Source of the DNA: Callorhinus ursinus
Lineage: Eukaryota; Chordata; Mammalia; Carnivora; Otariidae
Reading direction: 5' to 3'
Length of the DNA: 64,000 bases
Assembly (NCBI RefSeq): GCF_003265705.1
Contig: NW_020312859.1
Span: forward strand, 4,822,145 to 4,886,144
Position numbers and translations under genes: made by a program. The notes beneath the pieces were generated by a model. The model ran no database searches and was not told the DNA's origin. It worked only from the letters and a program-made list of their open reading frames with translations. Below are positions 47,601-61,216 of this stretch, piece after piece; the first letter of the stretch is position 1; every line of letters starts with the position of its first letter.

Positions 47601-50600
47601 TTTTCCACCACTGTGTCTCAGATTTTCCCATGGGTCTACCCATAATTGCAAAGAGTAGAGTGGAACAGAAACCCAGTGGGTCTGGTGAAGCCCAAAGCAG
47701 ACAAGCTTAAAATTCCTTCACAGTCTCTTGTTTCACTTTAACAATTCATGCAATACTTGCATTCCACTCTAATTTGCCTGATTTAACAGGACTATTTTTT
47801 AAATGATGTGCCCTGGTCCTTCCAGTGGCTTTGGTCCCCTCAACTCTCTATGACAGAACCTAGGGAATCATATCCCAGTCTGAGAGGCATAGTGTCTGAC
47901 CATACTGCTTCCTCCTGAGACCAATTCCAGACTCAGGCTCAAGACCAGCTCAACTTTCCCTAGACAGATGCTTTGGTGTGGGGGTACCATGACCTCACCA
48001 TTCATGGGTCAATCTCAACTCAAGTTTCTTCCAGTTGCATGCTGGAAGGAACCCACTGGCAGGCATATCCTGGAATGATGAGGATATGCCCATCTGGCAT
48101 GGTGAAGGCTGAGCCCATAATACCCTAAAGGGAAAGGAGAAGATGTGCACAGCCTTTCTGAGCAGATTCCTGAATGCTGGGGCTTCTAGAAGGTGATGCC
48201 CTTTTGCCCAAGTGGAGTCACATGGTTACTAATGTGGGCAAATCTAAGGACATGCTTCACATGAGGGGCTGGGGTCTGGAAGGCTTCTCACTTTACTTCA
48301 ACCACACATACATACTGGGTTCCTGCAACATGCCAGGCAGGGCACAGGAAGCACAGGTTATTATGGCACAGTTCATCCCCTGGTGAGGCATTGGGGTTGT
48401 GGTTGGAAGAGCTTAGTCTTCAGTTCACATCTCAGCTTGGCCATTTCTTAGCTATACAATGTTGGGCCAACCAATTAATGGAAAAGATGTGAAAAAAGGA
48501 GCCCCAGCTGGCTAGAAGGCATAGATTTGGAGAGCTTTGGGCAGGAAAATAGGAAGGCAAGGCCAAGGAGTTGGGACCCAACAGAAATACTCAAGGATGC
48601 ACATGGACTACAGAGCAAAGTAGTCGCTTCTGTTGCCCAGAAGGACAGGGGATGGGGAGGGCTGGCCAGGACCACTGGAAGCAAGGATGTCGCTTTAGAA
48701 CAAGTTTCAGTGTCCTGGAGAAAAGATGATAATTTTCCCTCTAACCAATCAAATCATATCTATTCATCGTCTGTTCCCCGTTGCTAAACTAGCTCCTGCT
48801 ATATGTTCTCAGGAGGATCCACTTTCCTCAGCTCTGGTGTGAATCCCTGTTGTGTGCATGTAGGTATCAATCTAGTTAAGCTGCTGCAGACAGCAGAAGT
48901 GAGGCCCAGGGAGGAATAGCCAGGTACTCACCATGTCATCTCAGCAGGAGTAACTGCCCTACCCAGATCCAGAGACATAGAAGGAGATGCTAATTCTCCT
49001 ACACCTCACTGCCATAGAACAGAATGAAGAAAGCCGCCTTCCTTTAGCCCACACCTGGCCACCCCTGGGCTAGGTAGGCCACCAGCACCCAGCTAAGTCA
49101 GCAGTAATGCCATGGGAAACACAAACCAGCCCAAGAATAAGAGGAGCAGAATGCTAACAGATTGTGCTGGGCCAGATCTGTGGGGACCAAAAGTCAACCC
49201 CAGCTTCAGGGCAGATCAGAAGATGAGACATGAATCCTGTGGATGGCCATTTCATCTCTAAGCCCTGACCTGCCTTCCTCATCATCCAACTAGCCTGAGC
49301 CCTTTCTCAGCTGATGATGCCAGCTCCAAATCATAGCCCAATAAAACAGGAAAAAGACAAAGTGAATCCAACTAGAGAAGACCAGATGAGATTCATCATT
49401 ATTCCTATATTTCCACACAAGGGTTCAAATTTGGAGGTTTCCCATGGATATATAACTGAAAGTGATAAAATATATGGTGTTGGCATCACCTAGCAGGGAT
49501 CTGCCTCTGCCGTCATATACAATCTGAGCAGCAGGGAAAGAAGTCCATGGCAAAGAGTGGAGGGGCTACTGTACTCATTTCCTCTGACACATATTTCAGG
49601 ATATGACCCTTAGAAGGACAGCAGAGATGTCTAAGCCATATTAATGCACATGAGAAGACTTTCTTCTGGTTTACTGGTAACCAGAGGTAGATGTTTGCAT
49701 ACCACTGGCTGTGCAACTATCTTGTAGAGACCAAGACCACTTCTTGCATCCCTCCTGCCCACCCTCAGAAAAGATGGGAAAAGGTCATCAAAAGGGCCAC
49801 ATTCTCCCCTGTGAAATCCACTCATAAATTTTACGTCCCCAAGAGGTGAAATCAGGACCCACAGTGGTAGACCCCATGCCTGGCATCTTAGCTATCTAAG
49901 AGCTTGGGGGTAGTCCACTGGGGCTGATAGAAAGGATGTGAGAGGACTCAGGATGAGTCTATAGAGAAGACCCTTTGGGGCTGGATCACCATGGAACATC
50001 CTTCAGAGCTGCTCTGGGTGATGGGATTTGAACCTGATCCTTGGTTGGGATGTTCAGAGAATTAGAGTCTGGGGGCAGTAGAGCACTGGACAGGAAGGTA
50101 TTGGTGTGCAAGCCTGGAGCTCGGGGTAATTCATGGTTCCTTGGTGAGTGGAACTCTTAGGTTTGGGGGAGGAAGGGGAATGTGAAAGAACCTGCCAACA
50201 GTGCACAACTGAATCCCTGTAAGCATACTTCAGTGCACTTTGGGCTTGTGAATACAAATCTGTAGACCTCCTATGGGATGATCTGACAAGCTCTCAGTGC
50301 TCACCATGCCTCCCTGCCCCTCCCATGGAAGATCAGTGATGGAAGGTATTCCTTGGGTCAAAGCCCCAGGGCAGTCTGGAGCCTCAGAGGGCCAAGTGGT
50401 ATCATCCCAGGTCAAATCAGACTTCCAAAGGGTCAGGCAGAATGCTAGTGCCCATATGCCTAGAGATCATTGGACAAATTCAAGCATGGTTTGCTAGTCC
50501 CCGGTCTCTCTTTTGAGTGGAACTAGGATCAATGCGTGAATTTGATGGTTGTAAGGAAGACCTTGCTGTGTGTCAGAGAGGATGAGCTGCCCATCTCAGC

Positions 50601-51756
50601 AGTGGTCCAGCAGAGGACAGACTTTAAAGAGAAGAAGGAGCATTGCTGAGGTGACCCTGAACTTTCCTCCACCCTAGATGGGTGATCTGTTATGGAGCTG
50701 GGACTGTATTCGAACTCCTTCATTCCTGTAGAGCACAAAGCCAAGGCTGTGCTTGGTCTGTGCAGGTTGGAGTCCCCTACTCTTCTGCCCCAGTCTTCCG
50801 ACCATGCAGGCCAAGATGCTGCTCTGGCCCCATATCCAGGGCTCATCCAGGCTGGTTATCACCAAAAAGTCCAGGAAGAATGGCCGCTTTGCCATAGACC
50901 CATGCCCACCAAGATCTGGGATGAGATCAACCCTAGCTCAGGCCCACTGGCCATCAGGGCCATCAGTGACAGCCAGAACCAGTAAAGGTTCAAGCAGAAC
51001 CCAGAGCAGGGCTTTGCTTACCACATGCATGATCTGCAGAGGTTACTTCTCCCCACTCCCCCACTTGAGGCCTGTTGGAGCAGACTGCAAAAGCAAAAGC
51101 ATAGTGACTCTGTTGGCACGTAATTATAATCATCCCCAGGGCGTCCGTTTCCTTGCCAGGTGGATCCTGGGCTAGCCCAGGTGAATCCAGGCTATCCCAT
51201 GTTGGCAGTCAGACTCAAAAGCACTTCTCTACTTTCTGTTTTTACCCGACATAACTAGCCAACGAAAGGCAAAGAGTCAGGGCTTCTAAGATTGCTTTGG
51301 CTACTGGATGCCGTCATCATCCTCTAAGGGCCATCATGGGGTTCCCACTCGACTCTAGGGAGACTGACGTCATCACATCCACTGGGCATATGGTATTGCA
51401 TGAGACCAAAGTCTCCACACTGTTTGCAGCCTTCTCCGTGAATCCCAATGGCCTGTGCTTGTACAGTTTGGGTGTTTGATAGATAAAGCACGTATGAGAA
51501 GAGAAAACAAAATAAATCAACTTTTAAAAAAAAGCCAGCACTGTGCTGTCAGTGTTGTTGTTTTTTTCTTTTTCCTTTCCAATTCTAGCTTAAAAAAGCA
51601 GAAGGTAAATAATGTCAGGTCAATGAATATCAGATATATTTTTTGACTGTACATTACAGTGACGTGTAATCTTTTTACACCTGCAAGTCCATCTTATTTA
51701 TTCTTGTAAATGTTCCCTGACAATGTTTGTAATATGGCTGTGTTGAAAATCTATAC

Positions 51757-51762
51757 AATAAA
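51757..51762 (+). terminator. PTPRT: Probable distal polyadenylation signal of PTPRT
   Basis: AATAAA about 8.0 kb after the stop. Cleavage would fall near 51775-51785, and a GU-rich stretch follows ('actggtgtcttcctggggtt', about 51801-51821) as expected for a downstream element. The preceding sequence is U-rich and AT-rich. No better signal follows closely. Confidence 0.75.
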
Positions 51763-52092
51763 GCTGTGACCCTGAGATTCATGTTTTCCTAAGATATTCG
51801 CACTGGTGTCTTCCTGGGGTTGGGTGAGGGGAAGACAAGTAGAAGGAGGAAGAGAAGAAAAACCTAGAGTTTCTTTGTGTTCATTTAATCTTCATGTCTA
51901 CAATGCAGGAAAATGTGTATTAGCCCCTTTTTGCAGATGAGAAAGTTGGAGGTTCAAAAATGTTAAGGGATTTTTCATGATTATATACTGAGCTAGTAAA
52001 AGGGTTGAGTCTAAAAGTTTTTCCCCCCAAGTATGGTCCATAGAGCAATGGTACCAGATTCACTCAGGAAGTTTATTAACAGACAAATTTTT

Positions 52093-52296
52093 TTTTTAGA
52101 TTTTTTTATTGTTATGTTAATCACCATATATTACATAATTTGTTTTGGTGTACTGTTCCATGATTCATTGTTTGTTCATAACACCCAGTGCTCCATGCAG
52201 AATGTGCCCTCCTCAATACCCATCACCAGGCTAACCCATCCCCCCACCCTCCTCCCCTCCAGAAACCTCAGTTTGCTTTTCAGAGTCCATCATCTC
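52093..52296 (-). mobile_element. 5'-truncated L1 3'-end insertion
   Basis: A T-rich run (antisense tail) followed by about 190 nt of caniform L1 3' UTR (antisense of 'actgggtgttatgaacaaac'). Target-site duplication TTAACAGACAAATTTTT at 52076-52092 and 52297-52313 is exact. Being well preserved, it is fairly recent. It lies only about 310 bp after the PTPRT end. Confidence 0.92.
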
Positions 52297-52951
52297 TTAA
52301 CAGACAAATTTTTAAGATCCTACAGAATTGCAGTTTCAAGATCTGAATAGTAACAAACTGCCTGGATATAGAAGTTACTGCTGCATAACATACCACCCCA
52401 AAATTCAGTGACTTGAAACAACAGTCATTTGTGGTTGTCCCTTTGTCCTTGGTCATGTTAATCTCACTTATTCTGCCTGCCATATTTATTCTTTTGCCAC
52501 AAATGTAATAGTTGACATTGGGAAAATAAAACGAGAAAGAAGGAAAAACCTTACGTATCTCCTAATAACAAAAATACTTTGGGGCATATCATTTTCCCCC
52601 CAGATGGAAATACCTTTTTAAGAGTTATTATAAAAGTAGCATATGCTTACTTGAAAGAACTCAATACAAAATTGTTTGTGACATAAGGTGAAAGTCACCA
52701 CTTCTCAAAGGTGCCTTATTAATATTTTTATGCCTTTCTGGACCTTTCTACACATCTATAAACATATATACATACATATACATGCGGATAGACTTCCTTC
52801 CACCTAACATCATACTGTGGACATGAAGCTTATGCATGCTTACCACCATTTCCACGGACATCTGCTTAAATCGCTGTTATCTTTCTTGACACCCTCCCAA
52901 TACATCTGCAACCTGAGGGTAACCTGGTTTGAGTATGTCAAGACTCAGGTG

Positions 52952-52978
52952 AGGGCGCCTGGGTGGCTCAGTTGGTTA
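52952..52978 (+). mobile_element. 27-nt SINEC head fragment with exact target-site duplication
   Basis: The block contains the SINEC tRNA-like start ('gcgcctgggtggctcag' and 'ttggtta'). It is flanked by the exact 11-mer AGACTCAGGTG at 52941-52951 and 52979-52989. There is no SINE body and no A-tail, so the 5' end was kept and the 3' end is missing. Confidence 0.85.
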
Positions 52979-55900
52979 AGACTCAGGTGCTCTCACAGTG
53001 ATGTCTTTGAGCAATCATCAACAATGAGGGACACCAACCCCTGTGTGATCCAACCTGGAGACTGGCCACAGTGGCACAATCCTCTTTTCACAGCTGCTAG
53101 CTGCCCAGGTAGGTCCTGGCCTGGCCCTCCTTTCTGGCTGGACCTGGAGTGTGGGTCCACATCAAACCTCACAGCACCTTGTTGGATGCTGATGGGTAGC
53201 TCTGGTTTGGCTTAAGATCTTCCTCTAATCCAGGAGTTCAAACTTCCCACGTGAACTCCAGGGGACCTAGAAGCCCTCAGACTCTTAAGAACATGGCATG
53301 AGGTCACTGACATGCCATGCAAGAGACAAGAAGGGGAATTTGATTTCCTCTGGGCAGGCAGTAGAAATCTAGCACCCACGGACGGATGACACCCACAAAC
53401 TGGTGGTTTCATCAGAGATGAAACCAGAGACAGGAGCGTGGCAATAAACCCATGGAAATTGGGAGAAACTGAGGAGGATTTCAGTTTCCACAGTCCATGG
53501 ATTAGGCCCTGGATCAAAGTTGAATTAATTATTCAAGGACATCCAGAGTACACAGAAGGATGGAGAAACATATGGAGAAAAATAGATGCATAGAGAAATA
53601 AATGGAATGTACAAGTGAATGTATCAGTATATTAATAGCAATTATCTCTCATCATAGAGAACATGAGTAATTTTTGTTCTTTACATGTTCTATATTTTCT
53701 AAATTTTATATTATTCTCATACCTTGAAAAACCCAATTATGTAAAAAGGTGGGGAGAGCAGAACATAGGAAAATGAAAGCAGGATAGACAAGATGATACC
53801 CGGAATGGGACCATACCCGAAAGACTTGCCTTACATCTGGAGGAAGAGGTTCAAAAACTTGGCACTGCCCAACCACCCAAGAAGGGAACACAGTCAATTA
53901 ATTTAATGTCCAAAAGGGAAAAATAAACCAGTTGCTCAGCATAAATAAAAGTATTCCTGCTACAGAGGCAAAAAGTAATTTTTTCTATACGTCCCCTTAA
54001 TAAAAAGAATGGCTTAGCAGAATGCAACATTTCCTTCCCTGAAGGCTGATGGTCTCTTGCCATGGAACAACTTGATTAAAGCTCTTTACTAGAGGACCAA
54101 ATTGAAGGGGCCCAACTATAAAGTTCTCTGCAAGTCAACCTGAGCCAGGTATAGGTATTAACATGTCCTTTTGAATGATGAGGACCCTAACAACTATATG
54201 TGCCCAGAGAGAAGGTGGGTTCATCCCTCTCTGGGGTGAGATGGGGTGGGGCCAAAAAGCCACCCTCATCCCAGGTTCCGACCATGGCTGACTCCATGTG
54301 ATCCTACTTCCCTTTAAAATACGTACACATTCATAAAAGCTGGAAACTTGGCTGCCAAGCCACTGAGTGAACCTGGGAGGAGTTTCCTCTGATCACAAGA
54401 CATGAGGAGCCGAAATGAGAATCATAATCAGTGGTTGGTGCTGAATCATGGTTTGCTACCTAAACCATGTGAAGGAGCTTCAAAGAAGATGAAGCAGTTC
54501 ATCCCTCCAGATGGCCTGCACTCACTCAGAAAATTGGCCAATCGTCCATTTCTATCCCCTGGGAGATGAAATGACATGAATAAAAACCTCTTTGGAAGGG
54601 GGAATGGCAAGGAGAAACTTGCATGTTGAGGATTTGCGCTTTCATGTCCCCAAGCTGTTCAGAGCAGCCCAGAGGGAGGCAGGGAGAGGAGAACATGCTG
54701 TCATCTGATTATGTACGAGACTGGGTAAAGCAGATGCCTACTGTGTCACTTCAAGCATCCTCAACCTCACCTCTGATATCCTCTGTGGCTGTTATGAGCA
54801 AGCAGCCTTCTGCAGATTCCATGCAGGGGAAGCCACGGTGCCTCCCCTCAGACCTGCTCTGCACCTTTTTCTCCTGCCTCATATCTTCTGATGCGTGCTC
54901 TCAGATGCCCACAGGAACCCACTTAGCAGTCATGTGCGTCCCACCCAGAAGTATGGGGGAGCTAACTGTCCCCCTCCCCCCGCCACCATGGGGCAAACTT
55001 TGACCAATAGGAGACTGGAGCCTGTAAACAAACTCTTTCTCTGTTCTTGCCTCTGAAGGCAATTCTGAGCTATATTTCATGACTTTTTATATGGTTCCAG
55101 AACAAGCAAACAGACCCTTGTAGGAGTAGCCAACTGCATAGCACAACCTTGTATTGCTTCTCCCTCCCTCCTTCTCGGATTTACACCTCCTACTCTCATT
55201 GCTTCTTGGAATCATATCTCCAAATAAAACATTATCCTAGGCTTGGCTTTGAGGGGGGTACTAACTGGGAAACTGGGCTAAGCTATGCACAGTACCCCAC
55301 CCTCCAGCTACTAATCTGAAATGGGACCCTGCCAACACACATAGAAGGCTCCCAGCTGTCCAGTTAAGCTTTTGATCCAGGAACAAAAATGGAATTGGTG
55401 TAAAGTGATTCATATGGGAGAATCTACAGGCTTGTCCTAGGTTCGTCCTGTGTGTCATGTTAATTTACTACTCAGATTTGGGAACAGAAGTCCTGCCTTC
55501 CCATATTCTTGCTGAAAATAGTAATCCTGCCCAGTAGACAGTAAGAAGGACCATAAGTGGCCCCAAGGGAGCCCTACTGTGAGCACTAGCACAATGGGGT
55601 GGGTGGGCTGGTGGAGCAGAGGAATGTCTGCCCACAGAACCAGAAGCCTGCAGCAATGCTTCCTTCCAGCCTGCCCTTGACAGGACGTGGCTCCTGACAA
55701 AACGTGTAAGCAACTAGTTCCCAATGGGGAAATTGTGCCAGGAAAAGGTAGGGAGGAAGGGTGTCCAGCCAACACTAACAGATACAAGCCTCTTCAGGGC
55801 TGATGAAGTTTCTACACTGAGAGCCCCAGCTCTGGCTAAGCCCCCTGCCCTCCACAGGCTGTCAGATTTCTCAACTGGCAGAGAAAAATAACCAAGTCTC

Positions 55901-56129
55901 ACCTCCTTCCCCTTCCCTCTTCTTCCCCCACCATGTTCTCTGGCAGCTCCCAACTCTGAGCAAGCTCAGAACTCCACCTATAAGGATGAACAAACAGGAA
56001 AACATCACCAGACACATGAAAAGATGCAAGAGTTCAAAGCCAAGGTTCACTTTGAGAAATCAGAGAAAGTGTCTGCCTGTGAAATCAAGGTTCTTGCCAG
56101 GGAAAGGAAGACATTGTACAATGAATACA

Positions 56130-56930
56130 AATGCAGAAAAACACTAGATTTCATAACTGAGTCCAAGAAATTTCTTGTTGTATCCAACAAAACAAATTGC
56201 TGACAGTGCCAACCAAAATAAAACACAAATATTCAAAATTAGGAAATAGAAAAGGGATATTATAGTGAAAAGGGAAATTATGCAATGTAATAAAAGGGTA
56301 TTATGAACAACCCTGGAGACTAATTTTAAAATCTTGATCAAGTGGATCATTTTGGGAAAGTATGAATGTTACCAAAATTGGCTCAAGAAATAGAAAAGCT
56401 GAGTAGACCAGTTATCAGAAAAAAATGTATATGTTGTTAATTTTTCCCTAAAAGATACAAGAACAGATAGTTTTAAGAGCGCACTTGGTCAAACTTTTGA
56501 ACAAAAATACAATTCTTATGTTGTATGTACTATTCCAGAACAATGCAAATGAGGGAAAGCTTCCCAACTTATATTATGAATATTATGAAGCTAAAATGGC
56601 ATAGAAACCAAATCTAAAAAAGTACACATACAAGCACACCTAAAACTTTTAGAGCAGTCACATTTATAAATGCAAAGATTTTTACCAAATTTTATTATAT
56701 TTAGCTGCTTTTTTAAAAATAATATACCATGTCCAGGTAGCCTGTATGCCAGGAATCCAAGAATAATTCAATATTAGGAAGTCTATAGATAAAAGGAGAA
56801 AGATATAATCATCTTAATACTGAAAAAGCATTTGACAAAATTTAGTATCAATTTCTGATTAAATATAATAGTCTCAGTAAGCTAGTAATTATAAGACAGT
56901 CTGTTAGCATAAGAAGCTAAAATAATGAGT
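56130..56930 (+). mobile_element. Old L1 fragment
   Basis: AT-rich sequence with scattered L1 ORF2 text, such as 'gaaaaagcatttgacaaaat' near 56822 (EKAFDKI of the RT) and 'aataattcaatattaggaag' before it. Heavily diverged. Confidence 0.6.
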
Positions 56931-57479
56931 GGGAGGCATTACTAGAATTTACCCATATCTACTTCTCCTTTCCATCCAGACATAAAGGAAGATTACACCT
57001 TCCTACCTTCCTTGAAATTAGTGGGGTTATGTGACAAGTCCTGGCCAATCAGCCTGAGCAGACTTGATGTGTATCAATTCTATGCCAAAGTATCTAACTA
57101 CTGGTAAGAGATTCGATAGCGTTTTCTTCCCTGCGTTATCAAGTCAAGGAGGTCCTGTGATCCAGATGATGCAGCCATAGAAAGGAGGAGCCCCCATCAG
57201 CCTGGATCACTGAATCACCACAAGGAGGACAGTTGCTCCTGGGGGTTACCTGGACCTACAGAGATTTGTGGTACTTAGCCAATGAGTGTCTGGATATCTA
57301 TATGACTACAAAATACCTAACATAAATAGTCAATGTATTCAATAATAGAGAAAAAGTAAGTGTATTTCTATTAAAATCATGAATGCCTACATCATTGCTA
57401 TTATCTAATTTTTTGGCTGATGCCAATGGAGTGAATGCAATTAGGCAAGAAAAAAGAGAGATTACTACCAAGGTTACCA

Positions 57480-57960
57480 TTACTGTACAAAAAATGCACC
57501 CAAAACAACCATTTTTATTTTGTTTATGATTTCTGGGAGGGATGAATTCAGGTGGGGATCATCTGGCCAGTTCTTGCTTAGGATTTCTCCTGTGGGTACA
57601 ATCAGATGTCAGTTAGGGCTGTAGTCATCTTTAAGCCTTGACTGGGCAGGATGTTCTGGATGGCTCACACACATGGCTACTGTTGATACTGGCTGATGGC
57701 TGGGAGATCAGTTGGGCTAGCAACTAAGGTGTATACAGGGGGCCTCTCTAGCATGGTGGTCTCAGGGCAGTCAGACTCATGACCTAGACCCTGCCTTCAC
57801 TCAGAGGAGTGTCCCACAATTTCTGGTGGAAACTAAGTGATCTTTCCTGTGCTGGCCTTCAAAGTTAAACCACATCACTTCTGTTGGAGTCTACTGGTTG
57901 TAAGGGATTCACTGAGGTCAACCCTGATTCAAAGGAAGAGGACATCATCCTCTTTATAAA
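57480..57960 (+). mobile_element. MLT1-like LTR fragment
   Basis: Resembles old MaLR LTRs: 'aaaacaaccatttttatttt', 'gggctgtagtcatctttaag', 'gccttgactgggcaggatgt', 'agttgggctagcaactaagg'. Assigned by recalled consensus, subfamily unknown. Confidence 0.55.
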
Positions 57961-58199
57961 AGGAGTGTCAAATAATTTGCATACATGTTTTTAAATTGCC
58001 ACAATTACTTTGTAAATGAAAGTTCAAAGTTATCACAACCAATGATGTATGCCTAGTAACCCCAAAAGGAGATTCAGCAAAGGTACAAGTTATAAGCATG
58101 CAGAATAAATGGTTTCCCTATTCATACTTGCAGAATGAAGTAATGCATTAATTAATTCATTGAGCTAGCATAAATTATATGTTAGGAAACATAATGAGA

Positions 58200-58740
58200 A
58201 AGAAAGATTGTATTCACAATAGCAGCGCAAAGTATTAGAAACCTAGGAATCAACTTTAAAAATGTGGAGGACTCACATAAAGAAAACTAGAATCCTATCT
58301 CAAGACCTCAAAGAAGACAATAATAAATGAAGAGATGTAGCAGAGGGAAAGAATAATTATAGCTAAAATGCCAATTCTAGCAAAATTAAAAGAATAAATT
58401 TAATTCAATTCCAATCAAAATCCAAATGAGTCTTTTAGTAGATAGGTAACATGAAAAAAATTTATATGAAAGTTTATCTGAAAAAAAACACATAAGAATA
58501 ACCAATTTTTAAATGAGCTACAGTAATTGAAACTATGTATTACCAATGCAGGAATACATCTAATCAATTCCTTGGGACTTCTTGTCACACTAGATATTAG
58601 GAAGACAAGTTTCATATCTGTTAAGATACAATTTGAATAAAAGTGGTTTGATATTATCAAGTATCCATTGATCAAAGGCAAGAGAAAATGAGAGGGAAAA
58701 CCTCTCTGACAAAACACCAAAGCAGAGTGTTTGTTGTCTT
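58200..58740 (+). mobile_element. Old L1 fragment
   Basis: Degenerate L1 ORF2 text: 'attcacaatagcagcgcaaa', 'aaacctaggaatcaacttta', 'aattcaattccaatcaaaat'. It may be the continuation of the 56130-56930 L1, split by the LTR. Confidence 0.6.
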
Positions 58741-61216
58741 TCGGGTTTAGTTCAGTTCAATGCATTTTATTGTATTCAGGACATCCATTTATGTTAATGT
58801 CGAAGACCTAAAGTGTTCACATTATTCATTTGCTTAATTTTTAATTATACAAATAACACACAAAGACATTCTCCAGGTAAAATAATCAGAACCTTACCAA
58901 TGAAGTTAGGCCTTTTTTGGCCACCACCCCAATCCCCAGCCCCTCCCCAGTGGAAAAGGAAAAGACTTTGATCCACCTAACTCTAACTCTGGTGCAATGT
59001 CTCCAGGCAACCATGAGGGCAAATGGGCTCCCAGGCACTACTCTGAGGAAAAGAAATGGTTTTACCTGGTTGAGAACATCTAACCTGAAAATAGAAGCAA
59101 GCAGAGAGGGGCCAACTTCAATATATTGACTCCTGGGATGGAATGATGGGCAAAGCATCCCCCAGGGTTTATGCCATGTTCCACAATTTAGCTCCAGCAG
59201 GTTGTGTGCAAAATAAGTAGTTGGGTGAGGAATTTTCCTTGGAGGTGAATACATCTGTCTCTTTAAGATTGGCCTTGGAGAGCAATCAGCCATCATCACT
59301 AATGGCTCCAAGTAGGGCCCCAAGGGACACCCAGACAGTTCTGGCATCCAGTTCCCCAGAGATAACGAATTCTGCCCTGGGGTTGTGGAATAAGTGCAAG
59401 CTAAAAGATCCTCAGAGAGGCACCATATGTCCAAACAGACTGTGGGTGCCTTCAGAGGGGAAATGAGCTAAGGAAATTCATGTCCTGCTTGTCAGAACCA
59501 GAAAGACAGAAAGTCCTGGTCACAAGAGGCAAAGAGAGCCACATGATATGTGCAGAAAGGAAAACGTTAGCCAATTTTCTGTTATCTATGCCACTGGAGA
59601 AATACAATATCTGAAACTATGAATGTGACCACATGAATACTCTAGATTCCAGGCCTCTTGAAAAAAATTAATATTAAAAATATTTTAAAGCCAAAGCATC
59701 CAGATTTATGCCTTTATAATCCCAACCAAATAAGTCCAGAGAAATACCCTGTCTCTGAGAAGTGCACCCCAGATTGCTCACTGCATCTGAAGCAGTCCTT
59801 GTTGCCTATAAAAGTCCTAAATCTCCAAGAAGCACTTCATCTAGAATCTTACAAGCCCAGCTAACTGGTCCAAAGTCATGCATTGCTTACCAGTTCCTGA
59901 AGCAGGTAAAGAAGTTGTAGGTTTTTACACTGGAGTGAGGATTATTAGAGAATCAGCCAACTAGAAAAAAATTCCCAGAAATGGTAATGTAGGCCATAGG
60001 CAAGAGGAGGGCCTATGAGTTCATGTTCTCTGTCAAGAAAAGACAGGAGAGCAGTGTGAGGGGAAGATGGTGGCAGAGTAGGAAGACCATAGGCTCACCT
60101 CATGCCATGAATACAACTAGATAACTATCAAATCATCCTAAATACCCCAGAAGTCGATTTGAAGACTAGCAGAAGAAACTCCACGACTAAAGGTAGAAAA
60201 GAGGCCACATCAGAGAAGGTAAAAAACACAGAGACACAGGTTGGGAGAGAAATGGATCACAGGTGCTGTGGCGGAGAGGGAGCCGCTGTGACAGAGAAGG
60301 GCGAGAGACAGACTAGCACACAGGGGAGCTCACAGGCAGAACAAATCCCCATAGCAATTGGCTTGGAAAGCAAGAGGGCCTGAATTTCGTGAGTTCTAGC
60401 AACCAGCAGAGCTTAAAGCCTGGAGTTTTAAAGGTCAGTAGGCTTGGCTGGGATAGAGCCCAGGGGCCCTGTGCCACTCTTGAAGAGAAGGTAGGCAAAC
60501 AACCCACAACGCACAGCATGTAAACATCAACCTGAAGAGCACCTGGGGTACACAGTGGGAGGTTAGTTGTTCAGCTTGGAGCATGTCCCAGAAAAGCAGC
60601 GTTCACAGAGAGACCCCTCCAGGAATAAAGGAACTGGCTGGTGCCATTTCCCCCCCATGGCCCCCCAGCATAAACACAGGGCCACCTGTGGGAATGAGCA
60701 CAGTGCAAACACTCACTACCTAACTGGCTTGCACCATGCCCCACCCCACCCCACACTCTGGTGGACCTGCCCTTCCCAGTCACACTTGCCCATCCTAGTG
60801 CAGCAGGCCCCCTCCCCCAGAAGGCTGGTCTAAACCCCTGCCAAAACCACATCGCCCTACTCAGGAGTTTTGCAAGGCCTTGGTTTTGGTGGCAGCAGCA
60901 ACAGTTCTCATTTCACAAGCAGACCAGAGTACACCTAGTTGAAACACACCACATTCAGACCAGGGACCAAACACTACCCACAACAGGAAGAGAGCCTCTA
61001 CAGACAACTGGCCTGAAGGATAAAGCAGCCAGGACACAATAAGAGCTCATGCAGCACACAGCGGAGACACTCCCAGAAGTGGCAGGAACTACAGGGGACA
61101 GAGGGTAATACACTGCAGGGCACTAGAGGACCGCTTCTCCAAAAGGCCACCGGCCTCAGGAATGCGAGGTGTAGCTGACGTTCCTAACACAGAGGCAGGC
61201 ACAGAGATTTAGACAA

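Larger units (their letters stand above)
43737..51780 (+). other. PTPRT: PTPRT 3' UTR, about 8 kb (inferred)
   Basis: Sequence from the stop codon to the best distal polyadenylation signal. The length agrees with the very long 3' UTR known for mammalian PTPRT mRNA. It carries old MIR fragments (about 44965-45115, 47432-47600, 48295-48440) but no SINEC or L1 of recent type, unlike the flanking DNA. Its last 250 nt are U-rich. Small open frames on either strand are not supported as genes. The exact end and any introns in the UTR cannot be read from DNA alone. Confidence 0.75.
51786..60060. other. Intergenic region downstream of PTPRT
   Basis: No gene is supported. It holds an L1 3' fragment (52093-52296), a short MLT1-like stretch (about 52370-52430), a 27-nt SINE head (52952-52978), old L1 pieces (about 56130-56930 and 58200-58740) and an LTR-like block (57480-57960). 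A possible LTR-like fragment lies at about 56935-57300. Stretches 53000-56100 and 58740-60060 show nothing I can name. A minus-strand open frame of 182 codons (58886-59434) has no recognisable domain. Confidence 0.8.

Noticed and set aside
50753..51175. 140-codon plus-strand open frame near the end of the 3' UTR
   Set aside because: Overlapping frames of similar length exist in the same stretch; no domain, no initiation context.
58886..59434. 182-codon minus-strand open frame in the intergenic region
   Set aside because: Longest minus-strand frame downstream of the gene, but no motif, no splice or promoter context, and no repeat family I know. I could not support it as a gene.
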